Shown here in pieces: positions 57,797 through 64,000 of a stretch of DNA of 64,000 nucleotides. The position numbers and the translations under genes are program-made. The notes beneath the pieces were generated by a model. That model ran no database searches. It was not told the DNA's origin and saw nothing but the letters and a program-made list of their open reading frames with translations. Each line of letters starts with the position of its first letter. Position 1 is the stretch's first letter. Source of the stretch: Alteromonas confluentis (GTDB taxonomy: Bacteria; Pseudomonadota; Gammaproteobacteria; Enterobacterales; Alteromonadaceae); the NCBI RefSeq assembly GCF_001757105.1, contig NZ_MDHN01000041.1:313164-377163 (forward strand). Reading direction: 5' to 3'.

Positions 57797-59239
57797 ATGA
57801 AAGAACAAATTTCTGCACTGTTTCAATCTGGCTCATTTGTAGATGGTCAATGGCTTAGCGGAGACAACACCTTTGCCGTGTATGACAAAGCCACCGGCGA
57901 GAAGCTTGCCGACATCGCCGATGCGGGTGAAGCAGAAATGCAAACTGCGGTTCAGGCAGCAAAAGCCGCTTTTGAAAGTTGGTCTGCCATGCCCGCCATC
58001 GAGCGCAGCAAACTACTGCGCAACTGGTTTACCCTGATGACCGAGCGCAGCGACGAGCTGGCTGAATTAATGACCCTGGAACAGGGCAAGCCGCTTGCCG
58101 AATCCAAGGGCGAAATCGCCTACGGCGCGGGCTACGTTGAATGGTTTGCTGAAGAGGCCCGCCGACTGGATGGCGACATTTTGCCTGCCAACAGCGCCGG
58201 TCAGCGCATTTATGTAAGCCGTCAGCCGGTAGGTGTTGTGGGCGCTGTCACGCCCTGGAACTTTCCGAACGCGATGATCACCCGTAAAGCCGCCGCCGCA
58301 TTGGCAGCAGGCTGTACCTTCGTGGTGAAACCAGCCAGCGAAACGCCATTATCGGCACTGGCGCTAGGCAAATTGGCAAAAGAAGCCGGTATTCCAGATG
58401 GTGTCATCAATATTGTTGCGGGAACCAATTCAAAAGCCCTTGGGAAAGTATTAACCCAAAGTCCTGATGTGGCGAAGTTTTCTTTTACCGGTTCTACCAA
58501 AGTCGGAAAAATTCTTACCGCCGACTGTACCAGCACCATGAAACGGGTAAGTATGGAATTAGGCGGTAATGCGCCATTTGTCGTTTTTGATGACGCCGAC
58601 CTTGATGCGGCAGCTAGTGGCGCGATGGCTTCTAAGTTCCGTAACGCCGGACAAACCTGCGTGTGTGCGAACCGATTTATCGTTCATGAAGATGTGAAAG
58701 ACGCGTTTGTCGACAAGCTGCTGGCAAAAATGGCCGACCTGAAAGTCGGCAACGGCATGGATGAAGGCATAACGATTGGTCCATTGATTAAAGAAGGCGC
58801 AGCAGAAAATGTACACCGCCTGGTGACATCGGCCATTGAACAGGGCGCGACTCTGAAAGTGGGTGGAGAGTGGAAAGCAGGTAGCTTTTATCCACCCACG
58901 CTGCTGGATAATGTCAGCACCAACATGGACATCGTCAACGAAGAAATATTTGGTCCGGTAGTCACCATTATGACATTTAAGACCGATGACGAAGCCGCAA
59001 AGCTGGCAAATGACACCCCATTTGGTTTGGCCAGCTATTTCTATTCACAAAATATTAGTCGTATCCATCGATTCTCCGACGCATTGCAATTCGGCATGGT
59101 TGGCATCAACGAAGGTGCTATTTCCAACCCTGCCGCGCCATTTGGCGGTGTGAAGGAATCGGGCTACGGCCGCGAAGGTTCAAAATACGGGCTGGATGAC
59201 TACTCATTTATTCAGTACCGGTGCTTAGGAGGAATTTAA
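57797..59239 (+). CDS. gabD: NAD(P)-dependent succinate-semialdehyde dehydrogenase
   Basis: A protein of 480 residues, standard length. Catalytic Glu in VSMELGGNAPFVVF and Cys in NAGQTCVCANRF; LEQGKPLAESKGE and GAVTPWNFPNAM are typical of GabD. It oxidises succinate semialdehyde to succinate. 4 bp separate its stop from the gabT start, so both form one operon. Confidence 0.93.
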   Translation: MKEQISALFQSGSFVDGQWLSGDNTFAVYDKATGEKLADIADAGEAEMQTAVQAAKAAFESWSAMPAIERSKLLRNWFTLMTERSDELAELMTLEQGKPLAESKGEIAYGAGYVEWFAEEARRLDGDILPANSAGQRIYVSRQPVGVVGAVTPWNFPNAMITRKAAAALAAGCTFVVKPASETPLSALALGKLAKEAGIPDGVINIVAGTNSKALGKVLTQSPDVAKFSFTGSTKVGKILTADCTSTMKRVSMELGGNAPFVVFDDADLDAAASGAMASKFRNAGQTCVCANRFIVHEDVKDAFVDKLLAKMADLKVGNGMDEGITIGPLIKEGAAENVHRLVTSAIEQGATLKVGGEWKAGSFYPPTLLDNVSTNMDIVNEEIFGPVVTIMTFKTDDEAAKLANDTPFGLASYFYSQNISRIHRFSDALQFGMVGINEGAISNPAAPFGGVKESGYGREGSKYGLDDYSFIQYRCLGGI

Positions 59240-59243
59240 AATC

Positions 59244-60530
59244 ATGTCAGTGAATGCTGAGCTGCACGCTAGAAGAAATGCCGCCATTGCCAATGGCCAG
59301 GGTACCCTTTATCCCGCTTACATCGAACGCGCAAAAAATGCGGAATTGTGGGATGTGGAAGGTAACCGCTTTATCGATTTCGGTGCCGGTATTGCCGTGT
59401 GTAACACCGGTCACGCCCACCCTAAGTTGGTGAAAGCGGTAACTGAACAAATGGAAAAGTTTAGTCATACCTGCGTAATGGTGAACCCCTACGAGTCTGC
59501 CGTTTTACTGGCAGAAAAATTAAATGCGGCAGCGCCTGGCGATTCACCGAAAAAATTAGCATTTATCACCACCGGGGCGGAAGCCGTTGAGAACACGATC
59601 AAAATCGCCCGTGCTTATACCGGTCGTCGTGGAGTGATTGCGTTTAACGGTGGCTTCCATGGTCGTACCAATCTGACAATGGGACTTACCGGCAAGGTTA
59701 CCCCGTACAAAGATAAATTCGGTCCGTTCCCGGGCGAAATTTATCATGTGCCATTTCCTATTCCAATGCACGGTGTGAGCGAGCAGGATTCACTGAAAGC
59801 GATTAAAAATCTTTTCAAAGTAGATATCGTGCCCAGCGACGTGGCAGCGCTGATCATTGAGCCTATTCAGGGTGAAGGTGGTTTCTACGAAGCCTCTCCG
59901 GCATTCTTAAAAGCCCTGCGTGAACTGTGTGACGAACACGGTATCGTGATGATTTGTGATGAAATCCAGTCTGGCTTTGCCCGTACCGGAAAAATGTTCT
60001 GCACCGAATACGCCGGTATCGAACCAGACCTTATCACCATGGCAAAAGGCATCGCCGGTGGTGTACCACTGTCTGCCGTGGTCGGTAAACAGCACATCAT
60101 GGATGCATCACCGGTTGGTGGATTAGGTGGTACCTACGGTGGTTCTCCACTGGCCACTGCGGCGGCGCTGGCCGTGCTGGAAGTTATCGAAGAAGAAAAT
60201 CTGATTGAACGAGCCCAGTTCATCGAAAGCCAGTTCCGTGAAACCTTAGGCAAACTGGAAGCGGAATTCCCACAACTGGTTGGCGACATTCGCGGTAAAG
60301 GTGCCATGATGGCCATAGAACTGGTTGAAGACGGCGATGCTGACAAGCCCAACGTCGATCTCACCAAAGCCATTATCGCAGGCGCCATGGAACACGGCCT
60401 CATCTTGCTGGCTTGTGGATTCTACGGCAACGTTATCCGTTTCCTGCCGCCACTGACCATTGACGATGCCACCTTGGCTGAAGGTCTGAACGCGTTCTGC
60501 GAACTATTCCGTAAGGCAGCAGCGAAGTAA
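59244..60530 (+). CDS. gabT: 4-aminobutyrate aminotransferase
   Basis: A protein of 428 residues. Class III aminotransferase motifs: TTGAEAVENTIKIARAYTGR, DEIQSGFARTGKMF and the PLP lysine in LITMAKGIAGGVPLSAV. AGGAGG precedes the ATG. It makes succinate semialdehyde from 4-aminobutyrate with 2-oxoglutarate. Related enzymes take 5-aminovalerate as well. A terminator follows. Confidence 0.93.
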   Translation: MSVNAELHARRNAAIANGQGTLYPAYIERAKNAELWDVEGNRFIDFGAGIAVCNTGHAHPKLVKAVTEQMEKFSHTCVMVNPYESAVLLAEKLNAAAPGDSPKKLAFITTGAEAVENTIKIARAYTGRRGVIAFNGGFHGRTNLTMGLTGKVTPYKDKFGPFPGEIYHVPFPIPMHGVSEQDSLKAIKNLFKVDIVPSDVAALIIEPIQGEGGFYEASPAFLKALRELCDEHGIVMICDEIQSGFARTGKMFCTEYAGIEPDLITMAKGIAGGVPLSAVVGKQHIMDASPVGGLGGTYGGSPLATAAALAVLEVIEEENLIERAQFIESQFRETLGKLEAEFPQLVGDIRGKGAMMAIELVEDGDADKPNVDLTKAIIAGAMEHGLILLACGFYGNVIRFLPPLTIDDATLAEGLNAFCELFRKAAAK

Positions 60531-60563
60531 CAGACGTTACTCTCAAAAAGACTATCCGATGTG

Positions 60564-60595
60564 AATGCCGGTCAGCACTGCTGCCGGCATTTTTT
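60564..60595 (+). terminator. Intrinsic terminator of gabDT
   Basis: AATGCCGG (60564-60571) pairs with CCGGCATT (60584-60591), with further CAG/CTG pairing inside, followed by a T-run to 60595. Confidence 0.9.
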
Positions 60596-60681
60596 GTTGT
60601 TTTGAAAAATTGTAAACCGGATTTCAGTTCAGTAGTGACTTTACAATTGCAGAGTAATAATTGGTTTCTAATGTTCGGTAT

Positions 60682-60718
60682 TAGTACACCTTTTACCACA
60701 TCGCCAGAAGGTGTACTA
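60682..60718. promoter_or_regulatory. Inverted-repeat operator upstream of toxin remnant/antitoxin
   Basis: TAGTACACCTT (60682-60692) and AAGGTGTACTA (60708-60718) are a perfect 11-bp inverted repeat, 33 bp before the toxin-remnant start. Such palindromes are usual autoregulatory sites for HigA/RelB-type antitoxins; the antitoxin here is intact and may still bind it (inference). Confidence 0.7.
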
Positions 60719-60750
60719 TGTACAACAAGTTCATTCACAGGAAGTGATAT

Positions 60751-60894
60751 ATGAACCATGCGATAGAATTTATTGAAACTTCTGTTTTTACCCGACAGAT
60801 TAAAGCAATAGCTACTGACGACGAACTTCGACAATTACAGGAACAGTTGATCGCCCAACCCTACAAAGGTGAACACCATGACCCTTTTCAGTGA
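60751..60894 (+). pseudogene. Truncated RelE/HigB-type toxin
   Basis: ATG at 60751 with AGGAAG upstream, 47 codons. Residues 1-40 (MNHAIEFIETSVFTRQIKAI then DDELRQLQEQLIAQPYKG) match the N terminus of ~110-residue RelE/HigB-like toxins. The sequence then runs out of family pattern into EHHDPFQ and a stop inside the antitoxin gene. The central and C-terminal catalytic part is missing, as if an internal deletion joined the toxin to the antitoxin start. Overlap with the antitoxin is 17 bp. Confidence 0.75.
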
Positions 60895-61165
60895 ACTTGA
60901 AACCTCTCTTGAAGAAGCTGTTGATATTCATCAGGGAAAGATGCAGGCCACACGCTCAACCCGATACGAAGTCGCAGATGTAAAGGCTATTCGTAAGCAG
61001 CTCCTGAAAGTGACCCAAGCCGAATTTGCCAAAACCATGGGCGTGAGCATCGATACGGTAAAGAGCTGGGAAAGCCGGAGAAGAAACCCTGCGGGTCTGG
61101 CAGCGAAAGTCCTTGCCGCCATTCAGGCAGATCCAGCAATCTATTCGGCGCTGGCATCACAGTAA
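60878..61165 (+). CDS. XRE-family antitoxin (HigA-like)
   Basis: A protein of 95 residues from ATG at 60878 (AAAGG upstream, within the toxin remnant); GTG at 60869 is less likely because it is part of that site. The HTH is LLKVTQAEFAKTMGVSIDTV followed by SWESRRRNPAGLAAK. It appears intact although its toxin is broken, so it is an orphan antitoxin that could now act as a plain repressor (inference). Confidence 0.85.
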   Translation: MTLFSELETSLEEAVDIHQGKMQATRSTRYEVADVKAIRKQLLKVTQAEFAKTMGVSIDTVKSWESRRRNPAGLAAKVLAAIQADPAIYSALASQ

Positions 61166-61198
61166 AATTGTGGTTACTTTCCCAATCACCTCACCACT

Positions 61199-61597
61199 CT
61201 ATTCATCACACTCAAGTTCAAACCCTTCATCCAGCCAGCCGGTCACGCCGCCAATCATTTTCTTCACCGGCCTGCCTAGACGGGCCAGACGGATAGCGGC
61301 TTTTTCCGTGGCGTTACAGTGTGGACCAGCACAATACACCACAAAGCAGGTATCGTCAGGATATTCAGCCAGGGCTGCTTCATTAATGGTGGCATGAGGC
61401 ATAAATACCGCGCCTTTGATGTAACCTCTCTTTGCCACCTCAATTCCGCGAACATCCAGTAACACAAAGTCATGCAGGTCGTTACTCATGGCATAGTGCA
61501 CGTCCCAGCAGTCGGTTTCAAATCGCAGCAAATCCTGAAAGTGACGCAGTGCTTCTTCGCTTGGGGCGGGTTTTGGTCTGACAACATTTGAATGCAT
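61199..61597 (-). CDS. Rhodanese-like domain protein
   Basis: A protein of 132 residues; GGAG before the start. The single rhodanese domain has FVLLDVRGIEVAKRGYIKGA and the active-site loop VVYCAGPHCNATEKAA with the catalytic Cys, ending in a GGVTGWLDEG segment typical of the family. Role: sulfur transfer or thiol chemistry, substrate unknown. It is divergent from an FtrA-type regulator gene, a pairing seen repeatedly in proteobacteria from memory. Confidence 0.87.
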   Translation of the reverse strand: MHSNVVRPKPAPSEEALRHFQDLLRFETDCWDVHYAMSNDLHDFVLLDVRGIEVAKRGYIKGAVFMPHATINEAALAEYPDDTCFVVYCAGPHCNATEKAAIRLARLGRPVKKMIGGVTGWLDEGFELECDE

Positions 61598-61701
61598 GAT
61601 AAATCTCCTTGTGTGATGGTTCGGAGATCATTATTGCGCGATTCAAAAAACAGCGTTATTGTCTAAATAGACATACACCGTAATTTTTTGGACAAATCTT
61701 C

Positions 61702-62655
61702 GTGAACAACATCCGTGTAGTCATTCTGCTCACCGAAAGCCTGTCATTGTTTGAATATGCCTGCGCCACTGAGCTGTTCGCCCTGCGCCGTGATGAATTC
61801 GACAGATGGTACGACACCACCACAGTGTCGCTTTCGGCGACGCAGTACGAAGGGCTGGCAGACAGTCAGTTACACTGCCGTCAGGTAGATACCCTCCCAG
61901 ACTGCGATTTGCTGATCGTGCCCAGCTTCCCGACATCCATAGAACAGGTGCCGGAGAAGCTTCTGCAGGCGGTCCGGCAACACCACGAGCGCGGCGGCCG
62001 CACCATCAGTTTCTGTTCCGGCTCATTTCTGTTGGCAGCCGCAGGGCTACTCGACGGACGCACTGCCATAACCCATTGGCGCTATGCGGATGTTTTCCGG
62101 CAACGCTTCGGGCACATCGCGTTTCGTGATGACATGCTGTATCACTACGATGGTCAGGTGGGTTGTTCGGCGGGCAGCGCGGCCGGTATTGATTTAGGCA
62201 TAGAAGTAATAAGACAGGATTTCGGTCACGCCGCTGCCAACGTGGTGGCTCGCAGGCTGGTGTTACCGGCTCACCGAAGTGGTGGACAGTCTCAGTTTGT
62301 TGAAAAGCCTTCATCGGTGGGGGCTTCGGGTTTATCGAAAAGTCTGGAATGGGCGGTGAAAAACCTGAGCCATGAACTCACCGTTGAAGATATTGCCACA
62401 AAGGCGAATATGACCCGGCGCACCTTCGACCGCCATTTCAAAAAGATTTTCAACCAGACCCCGCAAGTGTGGCTGACTCAGCGCAGACTGGAAATAGCTC
62501 AGGAGTTGCTGGAAAACTCAAATTTGAACATCGAACAGATTGCCCTTAAAGCAGGCTATGAGAACAGCACCTCGTTGCGAATTAACTTTAAGAAATATTT
62601 GTCTGTTTCACCGAGCGTTTATCGGGAGCAGTTCGGACGGATGAACTTTAAATAA
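61702..62655 (+). CDS. ftrA: GlxA/FtrA-type AraC-family regulator
   Basis: A protein of 317 residues from GTG at 61702. The N-terminal DJ-1/PfpI-like domain (~1-190) includes DLLIVPSFPTSIEQVPEKLL and ISFCSGSFLLAAAGLLDGR. The C-terminal AraC HTH pair has TVEDIATKANMTRRTFDRHF and AGYENSTSLRINFKKYLSVS. The family is known as FtrA/GlxA. It probably controls the divergent rhodanese gene (inference). Confidence 0.85.
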   Translation: MNNIRVVILLTESLSLFEYACATELFALRRDEFDRWYDTTTVSLSATQYEGLADSQLHCRQVDTLPDCDLLIVPSFPTSIEQVPEKLLQAVRQHHERGGRTISFCSGSFLLAAAGLLDGRTAITHWRYADVFRQRFGHIAFRDDMLYHYDGQVGCSAGSAAGIDLGIEVIRQDFGHAAANVVARRLVLPAHRSGGQSQFVEKPSSVGASGLSKSLEWAVKNLSHELTVEDIATKANMTRRTFDRHFKKIFNQTPQVWLTQRRLEIAQELLENSNLNIEQIALKAGYENSTSLRINFKKYLSVSPSVYREQFGRMNFK

Positions 62656-62692
62656 AAAAGCCCGGTCACGCTTCACAGCGAACCGGGCTTTT
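62655..62692. terminator. Bidirectional intrinsic terminator
   Basis: AAAAGCCCGGT (62656-62666) pairs with ACCGGGCTTTT (62682-62692), enclosing a small CGCT/AGCG hairpin. It follows the FtrA-type gene stop and faces the convergent cupin gene. Confidence 0.9.
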
Positions 62693-62773
62693 ACTTACTT
62701 TTCAGTTTATACGTGTAAACTTTTACTTGTCACAGGGAGCTACACGTTCTGAATTAATTGCCTAAGCGTAGAC

Positions 62774-63208
62774 CTAAGTGACCGGAGTTTCCAGAAACTG
62801 TTCATCGGTCACAGGTTCCATCCAATCTACAACGTTGCCATCTTTATTTTCGTTAATAGCAATGTGCTGCATGGATGTTTTGTCAGTAGCCCCGTGCCAA
62901 TGACGACGACCGCAGTTACACCAGATGATGTCACCTTCACGGATCTCGTGTTTTGGGCCACCTTCGCATTGGTGCCAACCCACACCGCGAGTGACCACAA
63001 GGATTTGCCCTAATGGATGCGTATGCCAGTGACTGCGTGCGCCCACATCAAAATTAACGATACCAACGCCCACCTTCGATGGCTCTGGTGCAGAAAATAA
63101 ACCTGATAGATGCACACGTCCGGTAAAGGTTTTATTGCCTCCATCTATGGCTTCGAATTCGCTGGCACGTACTATTTTAAAATCTTTATTTTTTAGCTCT
63201 TCGCTCAT
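62774..63208 (-). CDS. Cupin-domain protein
   Basis: A protein of 144 residues. A single cupin barrel with metal motif 1 ARSHWHTHPLGQILVVTRG and motif 2 GDIIWCNCGRRHWHGA (His ligands in both). It matches the cupin family often found beside carboxymuconolactone-decarboxylase-domain proteins; some members are hydroxynitrile lyases or detoxifying enzymes. It follows the CMD gene on the same strand, 62 bp apart. Confidence 0.82.
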   Translation of the reverse strand: MSEELKNKDFKIVRASEFEAIDGGNKTFTGRVHLSGLFSAPEPSKVGVGIVNFDVGARSHWHTHPLGQILVVTRGVGWHQCEGGPKHEIREGDIIWCNCGRRHWHGATDKTSMQHIAINENKDGNVVDWMEPVTDEQFLETPVT

Positions 63209-63270
63209 GGTTACTAACCTTTATGTTGCTTACGACCGTCAGGCAGTCCCTTGTCGGGCGGACAGATAAA

Positions 63271-63966
63271 TTACTTCTCGTTGCGTTTCTCAAAGATTTC
63301 TTTGAACACAGGGAGTGCTGAAAACGCTTTCGGCCAGCCGCTGTAAAACGCTAACGTGGTCAGCACTTCACCGGCTTCTTCTTGGGTCAGACCATTGTCC
63401 ATGGCTTTATTCAAATGGAAGTTAACCTGCTCAACCTGACCCGTCGCTACCAGCGCAGCAACGGTTGCCAGACTGCGGTCGCGGGGCTCAAGACCCGGGC
63501 GTAGCCATAAGTCACGGAACAGCGCATCGGTAGTGTACTGGACAGTACCCGGCGAGACGTCACCGAAAGTGCTGCCGACGTAATTCGCACGCTGTTTTTC
63601 CTGCTCTTCATTCAGTGGCAGTAATTCCAGTTCAGAAGACGGTAACTGCTGCGCTTTAATATCGCGAGCCGCATAAACAGGTCCGATGGAAGCAATGGCC
63701 GATTTTGCGTTAGCAAAGCCGGTATAAAACGCGAGGTGATTTACAATTTCAGCAATTTCATCAGGAGACACATCACTGTCCAGCGCCTTGCCTACAATCT
63801 CTGGCATCGCATCAAGCTGGCCACGGGCAATCAAACCGGAAAGGGTAACAATGCTGCGGTCTCGGGAAGACAGTGCTTTACGTTTCCATAAATCGTTGTC
63901 GATGACATTATCAAGGTTTCGTTGTACCTGAGGCGCAACGGTTTCTGCATAATTAGACTGTGTCAC
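63271..63966 (-). CDS. Double carboxymuconolactone decarboxylase-domain protein
   Basis: A protein of 231 residues, GTG start at 63966 with AGGA upstream. Two CMD/AhpD-like domains are visible: ~30-105 (RDRSIVTLSGLIARGQLDAM, then LAFYTGFANA) and ~150-222 (RDRSLATVAALVATGQVEQV, then LAFYSGWPKA). No CxxC redox motif is seen in either, so an AhpD-like peroxidase role is unlikely. It is first in a unit with the cupin gene; function probably in small-molecule decarboxylation or quinone-type chemistry, unproven. Confidence 0.8.
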   Translation of the reverse strand: MTQSNYAETVAPQVQRNLDNVIDNDLWKRKALSSRDRSIVTLSGLIARGQLDAMPEIVGKALDSDVSPDEIAEIVNHLAFYTGFANAKSAIASIGPVYAARDIKAQQLPSSELELLPLNEEQEKQRANYVGSTFGDVSPGTVQYTTDALFRDLWLRPGLEPRDRSLATVAALVATGQVEQVNFHLNKAMDNGLTQEEAGEVLTTLAFYSGWPKAFSALPVFKEIFEKRNEK

Positions 63967-64000
63967 TGTAGTTTGTCCTGTTGCATAAAATGAGAATGAA

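Noticed and set aside
60751..60894. Functional 47-residue toxin
   Set aside because: Only the N-terminal part of the family pattern is present and the catalytic C-terminal region is missing, so decay is the simpler reading.

Overview
The window reads as chromosome of a marine gammaproteobacterium, most likely Alteromonadales. The grounds are two large TonB-dependent receptors, two TPR-sulfotransferases, a YacL/UPF0231 protein, a PrlF-YhaV toxin-antitoxin pair, moderate GC and AT-rich intergenic DNA. I see no rRNA, tRNA, CRISPR array, insertion sequence or phage gene. The genus is inference. Layout: 1-3.3 kb holds the 3' part of a large secreted repeat protein ending in a dockerin-like module, followed by a small cohesin-like protein with a C-terminal sorting tail. 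3.3-12 kb is mixed: a membrane-anchored HTH/TPR regulator, an inositol-monophosphatase-like enzyme, DUF502, LysR, GST, YgjP-like and YacL-like genes, and a probable 30-residue membrane protein. 12-20 kb is an AraC-controlled RND efflux operon with its own outer-membrane factor. 20-25.4 kb pairs a TPR-sulfotransferase with a TonB receptor. 

25.6-37.7 kb is a complete protocatechuate 4,5-cleavage cluster. PobA makes protocatechuate from 4-hydroxybenzoate, LigAB opens the ring, LigC oxidises the semialdehyde and LigI opens the pyrone lactone. A GalD-type tautomerase, LigJ and a LigK-type aldolase then finish to pyruvate and oxaloacetate. The genes lie in divergent blocks with an unusual tandem-HTH LysR regulator and two AraC regulators. 

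37.8-55.8 kb is a second catabolic region for an unidentified substrate. It has a lactate-permease-family carrier, a class II aldolase, an LDH-like dehydrogenase, LysR, a guanidino-group deiminase/amidinotransferase-fold enzyme next to an M20 carbamoylase, a Rieske oxygenase with its 2Fe-2S ferredoxin, a YjiH-type membrane protein, a TIM-barrel isomerase-like protein, another TPR-sulfotransferase and another TonB receptor, then coupled LysR and LuxR genes. The deiminase-carbamoylase pair suggests stepwise dismantling of a guanidino compound to an amine; gabDT at 57.8-60.5 kb could take up a 4-aminobutyrate product. 

55.8-64 kb carries prlF-yhaV, gabDT with a divergent LysR, a decayed toxin overlapping an intact antitoxin, a rhodanese/FtrA-type pair, and a cupin plus double carboxymuconolactone-decarboxylase-domain pair. 

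An interspersed structured repeat occurs three times (near 33.2, 41.7 and 46.8 kb). The copies differ in sequence but keep the same pairing pattern, a closing stem plus two internal hairpins, with compensatory changes. This is the strongest candidate for an undescribed element here.
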